From Thermoanaerobaculia bacterium (GTDB taxonomy: Bacteria > Acidobacteriota > Thermoanaerobaculia > Gp7-AA8), in NCBI GenBank assembly GCA_017883235.1, contig JADGNY010000061.1, positions 1 to 39,471 on the forward strand: a stretch of 39,471 bases of DNA, given 5' to 3'. Under the pieces are notes generated by a model. It was not told the origin of the DNA. It saw nothing but the letters and a program-made list of their open reading frames with translations, and did not search any database. The position numbers and the translations under genes are program-made. This document shows positions 1 through 9,800 of this stretch, piece after piece. Position 1 is the first letter of the stretch; each line of letters opens with the position of its first letter.

Positions 1-4
1 TCTA

Positions 5-74
5 TCCGCAGATGGACGCAGATAACCGCAGATGACACCGTCTTTCATCTGCGTTCATCTGCGTAATCTGCGGA
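5..74. repeat. dispersed inverted repeat at window edge
   Basis: Two arms at about 5-34 and 46-74 are near reverse complements. Both are built from the short words GCAGATG and CATCTGCG and are separated by about 11 bases. There is no coding potential. Simple palindromes of this kind are common as intergenic repeats in large environmental genomes. It may continue beyond the left edge of the window. Confidence 0.6.
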
Positions 75-116
75 TGAATCGTCCCCTGCGTGACCCGGGC
101 CCAGTGCGACACGGGG

Positions 117-900
117 GTGACGCACGTACGTCACCAGCGTGCAGCGTTCCGTCGCGAACGTGAGGCACGGAGGTCACCAGCTTGCAGCGTTGCATCGCAG
201 CCGTGACGCACGTCCGTCAACCACCTTCAGCGTTGCTTCGCAGTCGTAAGGCAAGTTGGTCACCAGCTTGAGGCGTTGCGTCGATGTCGTGAGGCAAGTT
301 GGTCACCATCTTGAGGCGTTGCGTCGCTGTCGTGAGGCACGTTGGTCACCAGCTTGAGGCGTTGCGTCGTTGTCGTGACGCAAGTTGGTCACCATCTTGA
401 GGCGTTGCGTCGCTGTCGTGAGGCACGTTGGTCACCAGCTTGAGGCGTTGCGTCGTTGTCGTGACGAAAGCTGGTCACCATCTTGCGGCGTTGCGTCGCT
501 GTCGTGAGGCAGTGCGTCAAAAGCGCGCGGCGTTGCCTCGAGGACGAGACGGGTGTGCCTCAAAAGAGCGCAGCATTGCCTCGAGGACGAGACGGGTGTG
601 CGTCAAGAGAGCGCGGCGTTGCCTCGAGGATGAGACGGGTGTGCGTCAAAAGTGCGCGGCGTTGCCTCGAAGACGAGACGGTTGTGCCTCAAAAGTGCGC
701 AGCGTTGCCTCGAGGACGAGACGGGTGTGCCTCAAAAGCGCGCGGCGTTGCCTCGAGGTCGAGACGGGTGTGCCTCAAAAGAGCGGAGCGTTGCCTCGAG
801 GTCGGGACGAACTGCGTCAAAAGCGGGCAGCGTTGCGTCGAGGTCATGACGAACGTGCGTCAACCATGGGCAGCGTTGCGTCGCGGACGTGTAGCGTTGC
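117..900. repeat. 43-bp tandem repeat array (minisatellite), about 18 copies
   Basis: The word GTCACC or its variants recurs at 130, 173, 216, 259, 302, 345, 388, 431 and 474, exactly 43 bases apart. From about 514 the equivalent word GCGTCAA/GCCTCAA recurs at 514, 557, 600, 643, 686, 729, 772, 814 and 857, again 43 apart except for one 42. The two halves are diverged subfamilies of one unit that share the core GCGTTGC(G/C)TCG. Between 258 and 513 alternate units are more alike, giving an 86-bp higher-order period. Because 43 is not a multiple of three, the long plus-strand open frames here are a by-product of the repeat and are not called as genes. There are no spacers, so this is not a CRISPR array. 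Confidence 0.9.
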
Positions 901-1019
901 TACACGGGGAGTGCGCACGTGCGCACCGGGGTGTAGCGTCCCCAACAGAGGACACACGCATCGTCATTCAGAGAGAGGGCGCTGCCATTCGACTCGCCAT
1001 CGCGCTACACTCATTCATC

Positions 1020-1283
1020 ATGCACGTCGCCGGCTTTGTGATCTATCTCTTCGCCAGCTCGTTCAACGCGCCGCACATCCAGGTGGCTACGCTCAACGCG
1101 GCCTCGGTAACGGTCACCGAGACGGGGGAACCAACGGTGACTCAGGAAGGGATACCGGTGAGATCGCCCGACCCGGCGCCGCCGCATCCGCTCAAGCCAC
1201 GCGTTCCGCTCGAGACGCCGGCCGCCGGTCTGGCACGCATGGCGCTCACGCTGGCAAAGGCCGTCATCACTCACGGCCGCTGA
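1020..1283 (+). CDS. possible small membrane-anchored protein, 87 aa
   Basis: This frame opens with ATG directly downstream of the tandem array. It encodes a short hydrophobic start (MHVAGFVIYLFASSF) followed by a Thr/Val-rich and then Pro-rich stretch, ending at TGA. No ribosome binding site is visible upstream and I recognise no family. The same frame continues open upstream through the 43-bp repeats. The call rests only on the hydrophobic start and the codon-like composition after the repeats. It may be spurious. Confidence 0.25.
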   Translation: MHVAGFVIYLFASSFNAPHIQVATLNAASVTVTETGEPTVTQEGIPVRSPDPAPPHPLKPRVPLETPAAGLARMALTLAKAVITHGR

Positions 1284-1300
1284 GCTCATCCTGAGCGGCC

Positions 1301-1429
1301 GGAGCGCTGGCGTCTCGCCGGCTGGCTCGGCGGCGTCTCGCCGCTGAGGGTTACCAGGCAAATGTATCGAGTCTTGCAAGACCGGGGGCGAGGACGCCCC
1401 CGGGCCAGCCGGCGAGACGCCAGCGCTCC
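1301..1429. repeat. palindromic element, 25-bp perfect arms, family A copy 1
   Basis: The arm at 1301-1325, beginning GGAGCGCTGGCGTCTCGCC, is the exact reverse complement of 1405-1429. A small GC hairpin lies inside at 1382-1403 (CCGGGGGCG/CGCCCCCGG). The same 25-base arm occurs at 23237-23261 and 23692-23716, so this is a dispersed family. No transposase lies between the arms. It fills the gap before the secreted-protein gene at 1492. Confidence 0.85.
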
Positions 1430-1491
1430 GTCGCGCTTACGCCAGCTTCGCTGGCTCGCGGCTACGCTACAAAAAACGACGTAGCCGTGCG

Positions 1492-2220
1492 ATGATCCGC
1501 GCCGGCATGTCCCGCTTTCGCTCGGCTATCGCGCTCGCCGCGCTCCTGTTCCCGGCAGTTGCGTTCGCCGGTCCCGCGCAAGTCCGCCTGATCGCGCCTG
1601 CCGCGGGTACGGCACTACGCGGTGGGGAAACGGCCGCGATCTCGTGGGAGGCGGACTCGCTTCCCCACGGTGCCGAGGAGTGGGAAGCCTTTCTATCGAT
1701 CGACGGTGGCAGGCACTACGCGATCCGCATCACCCCGCATCTCGACATCGACATCCACCGCGCCACCTGGACGGTACCGAACATCACCGCGCGCGACGTG
1801 CGGATGCTCCTGCGCGTCGGCGATGAGCGGCGCGAGAGCGCGATCGAAGTTCCGGCTTCCTTCTCAATTGAAGCGCGTTTCGGCCTCGCGCCGGTCTGGC
1901 CGGCCGCGACGTCATCCGCATCTTCCGGTGAAGAAGCGCGTCAAGGCGACGGCGGCGTAACGGCCTGGGTTGCAGGTGACCGCGACGGCAAACGGTCACA
2001 CCTCGTCACCGCGAGCGCGCCGCAGACGGTGCATGACGCAACGCTCCGCCGCCAGCGTGCCGGCGGCGATCCTGTTGCGACCTTGACGCGCGCGCCGCTC
2101 GCCGCGCCGCCGGCTCCTTCGGCACTCATTCTTCGCCTCACGCACACGAGACCGCACAAAACCGCGCATACGCCTGCGCCGCCGGACGTTCTTCTCTCCT
2201 CCAGCCGCCTGAACATCTAG
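1492..2220 (+). CDS. secreted protein of unknown function, Ig-like N-terminal domain
   Basis: The protein has 242 residues. Its N terminus is a clear Sec signal (basic start, then AIALAALLFPAVAFA followed by GPAQ), so it should be exported. The first ~120 mature residues contain the patterns APAAGTALRGGE, ISWEAD and WTVPN, which resemble an Ig/Fn3-like beta-sandwich of the Ser-Thr-rich Kre9/Knh1 type. The second half is Ala/Pro-rich, low in complexity and probably disordered. ATG at 1492 and ATG at 1507 are both possible; the second gives a tighter signal peptide, and neither has a good Shine-Dalgarno. The gene lies 84 bases ahead of the TonB-dependent receptor on the same strand. That suggests co-transcription and a cell-surface role, but no function can be assigned. 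Confidence 0.75.
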   Translation: MIRAGMSRFRSAIALAALLFPAVAFAGPAQVRLIAPAAGTALRGGETAAISWEADSLPHGAEEWEAFLSIDGGRHYAIRITPHLDIDIHRATWTVPNITARDVRMLLRVGDERRESAIEVPASFSIEARFGLAPVWPAATSSASSGEEARQGDGGVTAWVAGDRDGKRSHLVTASAPQTVHDATLRRQRAGGDPVATLTRAPLAAPPAPSALILRLTHTRPHKTAHTPAPPDVLLSSSRLNI

Positions 2221-2304
2221 GAGCTCCTCCGCTCCGGCCGCTTTCGCACGTCCCCCCCCAACCGGTGTGGGTGACGAATGCCAATTCAGGAGGATTCGCT
2301 CCCA

Positions 2305-4356
2305 ATGAGAAAGCTCCTTCCGCTGCTTCTTCTTGCAGCCAGCGTGGCCTCGGCGCAGACGCCGGTGCCCGTGCAACACGAAGTGATCGAGGTAACGGCT
2401 ACGCGCGTAGCCGAGGATGTCCTCAACGTTCCTGCATCCGTGACCGTCATCGACGGCGACGAGCTCCGGGCGCGCAACGCCACCGACCTGGCCTCGGCAT
2501 TGGCGACCGTGGCCGGAGTATCGATTGCGCCCGGCGGTGAAGGCGGACCGGCCGGCGCGGTGCCCGAGATGTGGGGACTCCGCGAGTTCGACGCCTTTCT
2601 GCTCGTCGTCGACGGCGTCCCGTGGGGCGGCGCGTTCAACCCCGACCTCCCCACCCTGGATCTCACCGACGTCGATCGGATCGAAGTCCTCCGTGGCTCG
2701 GCACCGGTCATGTACGGGGCGACGTCGTTCGTCGGCGTGATTCACGTCATCCATCGCGCTCCCGGCGCGCCGGGGACCGGCCGTGTATCGGCCGGCTCGT
2801 ACGGAAGCGGATCGGCCGCGGTCTCTCTGCCACTGTCGCAGACACCCGACCTCCAGCAGTCGATCAGCGCGAATGCCGACCGCAGGGGGTTCCGCGACGA
2901 CAACACCGGCTTCGACCGTTACCACGCGCTCTACCGCGCCTCGGGAACGGCGAGCGGCGGGACGTTTCGCTTCGACGCCGACGTCTCCGCTGTGCGCCAG
3001 GATCCGAACAGTCCTCATCCGCGCATCGGCACCGCGCTCACCCGCGACGTCCCGATCGACGCCAATCACAATCCCGGCGACGCGCACCTCGACCAGGACC
3101 GCATCCATCTCGTCGGCGGCTGGGAGTCGAAGCTGGGCGGATCACCGTGGACCTCGACCATCGCCGTCTCGCATTCGACTTACGGCATCGTGCGCGGCTT
3201 CCTCACCGACGTGTCCGCGGCCAGTCCGAACGCGTTCGGCTTCACGCAGGACCGCACGGTCAATGACGTCTATTTCGATACGCACATCGTCCGCACGATC
3301 TCGCCGGCGTTGCGCGTCGTGGCCGGCTTCGATCATCTCTACGGCAACGCCCACGCGACGAGCGCTACATTCAACTACTTCGCGCCGCTGACCGGCGGCC
3401 GGGGAGAGCGCAGCGGCGATGTTCCTGTCTTCGAACAATTCGATGCACGCGACCGCCGGAACTTCTCCGGTCTCTACGCCAGCTCCCAATGGACTGCCTC
3501 TCCGCGGCTTCACTTCGACCTCGGCGCGCGCCTGAACCGGACGTCCGAGAGCCGCAACACCAACGGCCCCGACGGTCCGCAGTCCGAGACCCGCTCCTTC
3601 ACCCGGCTCTCCGGCAGCGCCGGCGTCGACTACACGCTCTTCACCCGCGACCGCGATGCGATGGTCCTGTTCGCCGACTACCGCAACACCTTCAAGCCGG
3701 CGGCGATCGATTTCGGACCGGAAGCCGAGGTCGACATCCTCAATCCCGAGACCGCATCGAGCTACGAGGTGGGCGCCAAAGGAAGGCTCGATGACAGCCG
3801 CCTTCGCTGGACCGTGTCACTCTTCCAGATGGACTTCTCCAACCTGGTCATCGCCACGACGGTGAATGGCGCGCCCGCGCTCGAGAACGCCGGCAAGGAG
3901 CGTTTCAAGGGAGCGGAGGCGGAGCTCGATTACGAATGGGCATCCGACGTTCATACCCACTTCGGCTACAGCTATCACGACTCGCGGTTTCGCGACTTCG
4001 TGCAGGAGTTCGACCCCGGTGTCCCCACCCAACTGGCGGGCCGAAGGCTGGAGATGACACCCTTCAATCTCGCCGGTGCCGGTGTGCTCTACGCACCGAA
4101 GAGTGGGTTCAACGCCAACGTGCTGGTGAACTACGTCGGCGGCCGCTGGCTGGACATGCGGAACACCGCGCCGGCCAAGCCGTACACGACCTGGTCGGCC
4201 GGCATCGGCTACCGCCTGTCCCACGGTGAGCTCCGCCTCGACGGCTGGAACCTGAGCAACGTCCGCCCCCCGATCGCGGAGAGCGAGTTGGGGGATGCGC
4301 AGTACTACCTTCTGCCCGCCCGAAGCTTCGACATTTCCTATCGCCATTTCTTCTAG
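2305..4356 (+). CDS. TonB-dependent outer-membrane receptor
   Basis: ATG at 2305 is preferred over the in-frame ATG at 2278 because AGGAGGA sits 10 bases ahead and the protein then begins with a proper Sec signal (MRKLLPLLLLAASVASAQ). The product is 683 aa. Right after cleavage comes a TonB-box-like EVIEVTATR. The plug domain covers about residues 35-160, with VPASVTVIDGDEL, LLVVDGVP and the plug-end motif DRIEVLRG-x3-VMYGA. The rest is a beta-barrel rich in Tyr/Arg/Asp strands, ending in the usual terminal aromatic (SYRHFF). Such receptors import siderophores, cobalamin, metals or glycans with TonB-ExbBD energy. The substrate cannot be read from sequence. The copper-enzyme cluster downstream makes a metal or metallophore possible, but there is no direct evidence. 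Confidence 0.93.
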   Translation: MRKLLPLLLLAASVASAQTPVPVQHEVIEVTATRVAEDVLNVPASVTVIDGDELRARNATDLASALATVAGVSIAPGGEGGPAGAVPEMWGLREFDAFLLVVDGVPWGGAFNPDLPTLDLTDVDRIEVLRGSAPVMYGATSFVGVIHVIHRAPGAPGTGRVSAGSYGSGSAAVSLPLSQTPDLQQSISANADRRGFRDDNTGFDRYHALYRASGTASGGTFRFDADVSAVRQDPNSPHPRIGTALTRDVPIDANHNPGDAHLDQDRIHLVGGWESKLGGSPWTSTIAVSHSTYGIVRGFLTDVSAASPNAFGFTQDRTVNDVYFDTHIVRTISPALRVVAGFDHLYGNAHATSATFNYFAPLTGGRGERSGDVPVFEQFDARDRRNFSGLYASSQWTASPRLHFDLGARLNRTSESRNTNGPDGPQSETRSFTRLSGSAGVDYTLFTRDRDAMVLFADYRNTFKPAAIDFGPEAEVDILNPETASSYEVGAKGRLDDSRLRWTVSLFQMDFSNLVIATTVNGAPALENAGKERFKGAEAELDYEWASDVHTHFGYSYHDSRFRDFVQEFDPGVPTQLAGRRLEMTPFNLAGAGVLYAPKSGFNANVLVNYVGGRWLDMRNTAPAKPYTTWSAGIGYRLSHGELRLDGWNLSNVRPPIAESELGDAQYYLLPARSFDISYRHFF

Positions 4357-4376
4357 TCGCCGGTAGCCGAAACAAA

Positions 4377-4405
4377 CGTAGGTCGGACTCTCAGTCCGAC
4401 CTACG
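4377..4405. repeat. perfect 13-bp palindrome with 3-base loop
   Basis: CGTAGGTCGGACT at 4377-4389 pairs perfectly with 4393-4405 around the loop CTC. It lies 21 bases after the receptor stop codon. The stem is strong enough to act as a transcription terminator or 3' stabiliser, but no T-run follows. The sequence style is that of a dispersed REP-like palindrome rather than a classical intrinsic terminator. Confidence 0.7.
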
Positions 4406-4420
4406 TCCGTTATACGCAGA

Positions 4421-4672
4421 GTTAAACTGTGGGTTGCCGCCGAGCGTTCGCCATCCGAAGCCGCCAAATCGAGGAAGGACCTTCGCCAGGCGGCGCAGAT
4501 CCTCGAAGTGTTGATCGACGATCGGCCGCACGACATCACCGCGGCCTACAAGGTACTTGCGCGCCGGCCGCGTATGCTTCGCAGGGTGAGCGGCCGGCTC
4601 AAGACTCTCGACGCGATGCTGCGTTCGCGGCTCGCGCCGCTTCTCCCTGACATCAGTCCGGGCCGCGGATAA
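4421..4672 (+). pseudogene. 3' remnant of a nucleotidyltransferase-like gene
   Basis: An open frame without its own good start runs to TAA at 4670-4672. It encodes LWVAAERSPSEAAKSRKD, then LRQAAQILEVLIDDRPHDI and a basic C terminus. This resembles the C-terminal end of a bacterial nucleotidyltransferase-domain family (the NTP_transf_8 type, from memory), where a K(A)RKDxxQA segment and a DRP motif close the protein. The catalytic N-terminal domain is absent, because upstream sequence is the palindrome at 4377-4405 and the receptor gene. I read it as a decayed fragment. The family assignment is tentative. Confidence 0.5.
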
Positions 4673-4881
4673 GAACCGCTACGCCCGTGGCCGATCCACA
4701 CGCCTCGCGTCGTCGAGCGTCACCAGGGACCAGCGCCCAACTACAAATATTTTCGACTGCCTCGCTCACCACCTGAAACGCCGGGCCGGTCAGCGTCACT
4801 ACCTGTCCATGAAACCTGTAGCCCCCCGCTCGGGGGGGGTCGTGCAGTCAGATCACAGGTACGCAAAAGGAGAAAACGCTG
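4673..4881 (+). other. leader region upstream of the oxidase cluster
   Basis: These 209 bases separate the pseudogene from the multicopper oxidase. The only structure I see is a GC hairpin at 4822-4837 (CCCCCC, short loop, GGGGGG) and short matching ends ACCTGT/ACAGGT at 4801 and 4855. A Shine-Dalgarno (AAAGGAGAA) sits just before the ATG at 4882. A promoter for the cluster is expected here, but I cannot point to convincing -35/-10 boxes. Confidence 0.35.
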
Positions 4882-6774
4882 ATGGCAATCATCGACATCT
4901 GGATTCAACTCGAAAACCGGCCGTGGGACTGTTGCCCTAACGGCATCGACCGGATGACCGGCACGCACTTCCCCTCAATCGGTGTCCTGAACGGCCACAA
5001 TGTCTACAAGCCTCTCGGCACGGTGAGCGCCTCAAAGCCATTTGGCGAAGATGCACTCATCTTCCGCCGCTACACGGCCAACTGGGCGGCACCGGATGAC
5101 CGCAAGATCAACCCGTGGGATCTGAATGAGCCCGATCCGACGAATACCGGCACCAAAGGCACCATTCCCGGCCCGGTCATCGAGTGCAACGTCGGCGATA
5201 GCGTCCTCGTTCACTTCCGCAACATGGATTCCCGGACAGGAGTCGATGTACTGGCACGCACGCATAGCATCCATCCGCACGGGATCGTCTTCCAGAACAC
5301 CTCTGACGGCGCGTATCCGCTCTCACCGCCGGATTCGACCCAGCCGGTCGGCGCGGAGGCTGCCCAATGGACCGCCATCGGCATGACCGGCCCGAACAAG
5401 ATGGGCGACCGCGTTCCTCCCGGCAGCACCTTCACCTACACCTGGGACACCCACGGATGGCAGGCCACAGCGGGGATCTGGCTCTATCACGACCATTCCA
5501 TCTGCGACATGGACAACGTGAACCTCGGAGCCATCGGCATTCTCGTCGTGCACAATCTCGCCGACACCAACAACGACTTCGTGATCACCCCCGCGGACCT
5601 GCCGAACGGCTCGTTCACCGGCTCTCCTGTCTCCATCACTTGCTTCCCCTTCCCGCTCAATCCTGCCATCACCACACTTCCCAACGACCTCACCGGGTTG
5701 TCCGTTCCTCGTCCCGTCCCACCCGCGCCGGCTCCTCCCATGCCCGGCATGACGATGTCCGTCCCCGCAACCAAGAAGAAGAAGGGGGCAGCCGCAACTG
5801 CCGCTCCGGTTGTGCCCAAGCCCGGCGCCAACGTCATCGCCACGGTCGGACCACCGATCCTCGACCGTTTGGTGGACCGCGGCGGAACGTTGCTGGAGCT
5901 GGACCAGACGCTCACGACGGTCGTTCGTTTCTGTACCCGCAACTACCGCACGCCGCCGGCCAAGGGGCTGTACCTGATGCTCTTCCACGAATTGACGGGA
6001 GCACCCGGGATGTCAATGGCAATCAACGGCCGGGTCTTACTCGGCAATACGCCGACGATCGTCTCCGGCATTGCCACGAAGATGCGGTTCGGCGTGGTGG
6101 GCATGAACAACAACGCATTCCATACCTTCCACCTTCACGGTCATCGCTGGGTCATTCCTGGTGCGGACGGAACCACACCGGGCGCGATCCAGACGAGCGC
6201 GCAGGTGCAGGCAGTTTCGCAATTCGAGGACACGCGGATCTTCGGTCCGGCCAACTCCTTCGGCTTCACGATCAATGGAGCGGCCGGAAGCTTCATGCGC
6301 GCCGGCGGTCCCTCTCCGAACGATGCCAAGGGCGAGTGGCACATGCACTGTCACGTGCTCTCCCACATGATGGGGGGGATGATGGGCTCCCTGCTCATCG
6401 TAGGCGGAGGGGAGACGGCAAGCACGCTGCCTTCAGGCGTTCCCTGCCCGACAGCCGTCGTGGCCACGCCGAACACCTTCGTCGTCCAGAACACGTTGTT
6501 TACACCAGTCTCGATCACCGCCTCTTCGGGCGCGACGGTGAACTTCGATTTCGAGGAAGCGGGCCATACCGTGACCACCAGCACGGGCTCGGCGAGCAAC
6601 ATCGAAATCAACGGCCCTAACGGCCTCGGAACCAGCCCGACCAACAAGACCGTCGCCGTTACACCGATCCCCACGATGAAGACCTTCATGGTCATGGGTA
6701 ATCTCGGCGATCAGATCAAGTTCGAATGCGGCATCCACGGCCCGAACATGCACGGCACCATCACGATCGTCTAG
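4882..6774 (+). CDS. multicopper oxidase with extra C-terminal cupredoxin domain
   Basis: The protein has 630 residues and probably oxidises phenols or metal ions with reduction of O2 to water. All four copper motifs are present: HPH at 131-133, HDH at 203-205, HTFHLHGH at 414-421, and HCHVLSHMMGGM from 489 (type-1 ligands H414, C490, H495 and probably M500). A separate blue-copper domain follows at about 525-630 with H562 and C616-x2-H619-x3-M623, a complete type-1 set. Residues ~275-315 form a Pro/Met/Lys-rich insert containing MPGMTM and KKKK, possibly a copper-binding or flexible loop. There is no signal peptide, which is unusual for this family. AAAGGAG precedes the ATG. A hairpin follows the gene, then the tyrosinase. 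Substrate is unknown; laccase-like activity is inferred. Confidence 0.93.
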   Translation: MAIIDIWIQLENRPWDCCPNGIDRMTGTHFPSIGVLNGHNVYKPLGTVSASKPFGEDALIFRRYTANWAAPDDRKINPWDLNEPDPTNTGTKGTIPGPVIECNVGDSVLVHFRNMDSRTGVDVLARTHSIHPHGIVFQNTSDGAYPLSPPDSTQPVGAEAAQWTAIGMTGPNKMGDRVPPGSTFTYTWDTHGWQATAGIWLYHDHSICDMDNVNLGAIGILVVHNLADTNNDFVITPADLPNGSFTGSPVSITCFPFPLNPAITTLPNDLTGLSVPRPVPPAPAPPMPGMTMSVPATKKKKGAAATAAPVVPKPGANVIATVGPPILDRLVDRGGTLLELDQTLTTVVRFCTRNYRTPPAKGLYLMLFHELTGAPGMSMAINGRVLLGNTPTIVSGIATKMRFGVVGMNNNAFHTFHLHGHRWVIPGADGTTPGAIQTSAQVQAVSQFEDTRIFGPANSFGFTINGAAGSFMRAGGPSPNDAKGEWHMHCHVLSHMMGGMMGSLLIVGGGETASTLPSGVPCPTAVVATPNTFVVQNTLFTPVSITASSGATVNFDFEEAGHTVTTSTGSASNIEINGPNGLGTSPTNKTVAVTPIPTMKTFMVMGNLGDQIKFECGIHGPNMHGTITIV

Positions 6775-6790
6775 ACGCACTCCACCTGCT

Positions 6791-6837
6791 GGTATGTGGG
6801 CCTGATTCAAGGCCCACATACCACGCACTCATTTTTT
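6791..6837 (+). terminator. hairpin with delayed T-run between oxidase and tyrosinase genes
   Basis: A perfect 13-bp stem (GGTATGTGGGCCT at 6791-6803 with its complement at 6810-6822, loop GATTCA) starts 17 bases after the multicopper oxidase stop. Six T residues follow at 6832-6837, nine bases after the stem. That distance is too long for a standard intrinsic terminator. It may be a partial terminator that lowers expression of the downstream genes, or an mRNA 3'-end stabiliser. Confidence 0.55.
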
Positions 6838-6872
6838 CTGCACACACATCACAAGACCGAGCGGAGGCAACC

Positions 6873-9800
6873 ATGGGCTGTCGCAAGAACCAGGCAACTC
6901 TCACCACGGCGGAACGGCAAGCGTTCGTCAATGCCGTCATCAGGCTCAAGAATGAAGTTCCCAGCCAGATGGGGCTGACCAACAGGTACGACGACTACGT
7001 TCAGGTTCACTTGAACGCCATGACGGCGGCGAATGGATGGGCGCACCAGTTACCGGCATTTCTGCCGTGGCATCGCGAGTTTCTGCGCCATTTCGAGCTC
7101 GATCTACAGGCAATCGATCCGACAGTGACCATCCCCTACTGGGACTGGACGGCCGATCAGAATCCAGCCGCGCCGGGAACCCCCTTTACCGCCGACTTCA
7201 TCGGTGGCGACGGAGACGGCGCGGACTCCAGGGTCACCACGGGCGTCTTTGCCTCGGCCAATGGCAAATGGCAATTGAACGTGCTCACGGGGGGCTCCCA
7301 TGATAACAAGCCCTACCTGCGCCGCGAGTTCGGCCTCTCCGCGCCCAACCTCCCTTCGCCGGCACAACGAAACGTTGCGCTGAACAAGACTGTCTATGAC
7401 GTCGCTCCATTCAACAGCGGCAGCAACGATGGATTCAGAAACTTCATCGAGGGCTGGCACTCTACCGGAGGAGGAGCGAACGACGCTCCCCCGCAAAACC
7501 ACAATCGGGTTCACGTCTGGGTCGGCGGCAACATGCTCCCGGCGACGTCGCCGAACGATCCCGTTTTCTGGCTGAACCACTGCAACATCGACCGCTTGTG
7601 GGCGGTCTGGCAGGCCATGCACCCGGCTGCCGCTCCCTACGGTCCCGTCTCCGGCGCGCCAACCGGTCACAACCTCAATGACACGATGATCTTCTTTCAG
7701 GGTGGCCCGGCACCCTGGCCGGACACGTCCACGCCGGCCGGTGTCGTCGACAATCACGCCCTCGGCTACTGGTATGACACCGATCCTCCACGCGTCGTCC
7801 TGCTGACGCCGAGCGTTTCCTTCGTCGACGTTCAGCAAGGGATCGGCGGCACCGGCATCACCACGTATCGCGCCATCAAATTCGAGTGCGAATCGTGTGG
7901 TGACGTCACCCTGGACATCACCGCGGGGCCGACCGCGGGATTCGCCGCTCCGACGCTCACGGAAAACGTCCACCCCAATCACGATCCGACATCGGGACTC
8001 TCGCCGAGCGAGGGGGCCCTGTGGATCTCGTACACCTCGACGACGGCCGGCTCCTCGATCACCGGCAGCGTCACCGTCCGCGCCACCGACGTCAACACCG
8101 GAACGGTCTTCGGCCCGTGGGTCGTCAATCTTTCCGCGAACACGGTGGCCCGCGATGTTTCCGCGGTCGCGCTCGTGCTCGACCGCTCGGGAAGCATGAC
8201 CACGGACGCGGGCAACGGACACCAGCGCGTCGAGCTGATGCGCACCGCGGTGTCGACCTTCATCGATCTCATGCAGGACGGCGACGGCTTATCGATCGTC
8301 CGCTTCGACAATCTCGTCGATACACTCATGACGGTAACCAACGTTGGAGCGATCCCCGGAGGCGCGGGGCGTCTGCAGGCCCAGGACATCGTCACCACGC
8401 ACGACCCGCTCAAGACGCTCGATCCTCGGGGCTCCACGTCGATCGGCGGCGGCATCATCGCCGGCAAGGCCGCTCTCGATGCAGCGTCCGGAACGTTTAC
8501 CAAACGCGCCATGATCGTTCTCACCGACGGCTTGGAGAACACGCCGCCGATGATCATCCCCGACGCCGCCGCGAGCCTCAACGACCACACCTTTGCCATC
8601 GGCTTCGGCCAGGCCGCGGCCATCAGCACCGCGGCACTCAGCTCCATCACCCAGAACCACGGCGGCTACCTGATCGTCACCGGCCCGGTCACTCAGGAAG
8701 AGAACTTCGCGCTCACTGAGTACTTCCTGAAGATCCAGGCCGGCATCAGCAACTCCAGCGCCGTGCTCGATCCCCGAGGGGAGCTCGTTTTCGGGGCGAC
8801 ACACCGGATTCCGTTCCAACTGACCCGAGCCGACTTCGGGGCCGACGTCGTCCTTCTGAGCCCCGCGCCCCAGCTCATCGACATCCGGCTCGAAGCGCCG
8901 GATGGCTCGATCATCGATCCGGCCGTCGCGGGTGCCGAGGCGGCCATCGCCTTCGTCAGTACGCCGCGGGTGAGCTACTACCGCGCCTCGCTGCCAATGC
9001 TGGCCAAAGATCCGAAAGGCAGTCATGCCGGCCAATGGCACGTTCTGCTCAGTCTCAGCGACAAGGCAAGGGGAGCCGAGCGGCAGTTGGCGGCGCGGTT
9101 GTCGCGCGCTGCCCTGCCGTACAGCCTCCTCGTCCACGCGTATTCAAACCTCACCTTCCGCCCGAGCCTCGTGCAATCGGGTTTCGAGCCCGGCGTTGCG
9201 GTCGATCTTCGCGTTGCCATCAACCAGTACGACGTTCCCCTCCCGACCCCGGCCACGGCCTGGGCCGACATCCTGCGCCCCGATGGAACCAGCAGCCTGT
9301 TGATGCTCGACCGCATCGCGGCCGGCCGCTATTCGGCCAGCTTTGTGGCGTCCGATTCCGGCATCTACACCGCCACCATTCGTGCGCGCGGCGTGACGCT
9401 CGAGGGGCAGAAGTTCCATCGCGAGCAGAGGTTCACGGCGGCCGTCTTCGCCGGCGGCAATCAGATCGCCCAGCCGCCAGACGACCGCGCCTGCAAACTG
9501 CTGCATTGCCTGGAGGGATCGATCGGACCGGAGCTCCGGAACGAGCTCGGAAAACGGGGCTTCGACATGAAACACCTCGAGAAGTGTCTCGATGAACAAT
9601 GCCGTGGGTCACACGCCTCGTTAGGCGGCGAGAAGCCGTTCGATCCGCAAGCGCCTGACCTGAAAGCGAGCGTAGGAGGCGTGCAGCAGGCGCGCTTTGA
9701 ACTGATTGCCGGAGAACAGAAAGCGGCCAAACCATTGCCCTTCGCCGCGCTCGTCAAAGGAAAGCGCGTGCACAAACCGAAGGCCGAGCCGATGATCATG

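Noticed and set aside
117-900. CRISPR array
   Set aside because: Units are contiguous with no unique spacers, and there are no cas genes.
428-1294. Long plus-strand frames of 266-288 aa at the left end
   Set aside because: They are readings of the 43-bp tandem array in different frames. The Arg/Cys/Ser repeats have no family features.
5487-5988. Minus-strand frames opposite the multicopper oxidase
   Set aside because: All copper motifs are on the plus strand; minus frames lack start signals and motifs.
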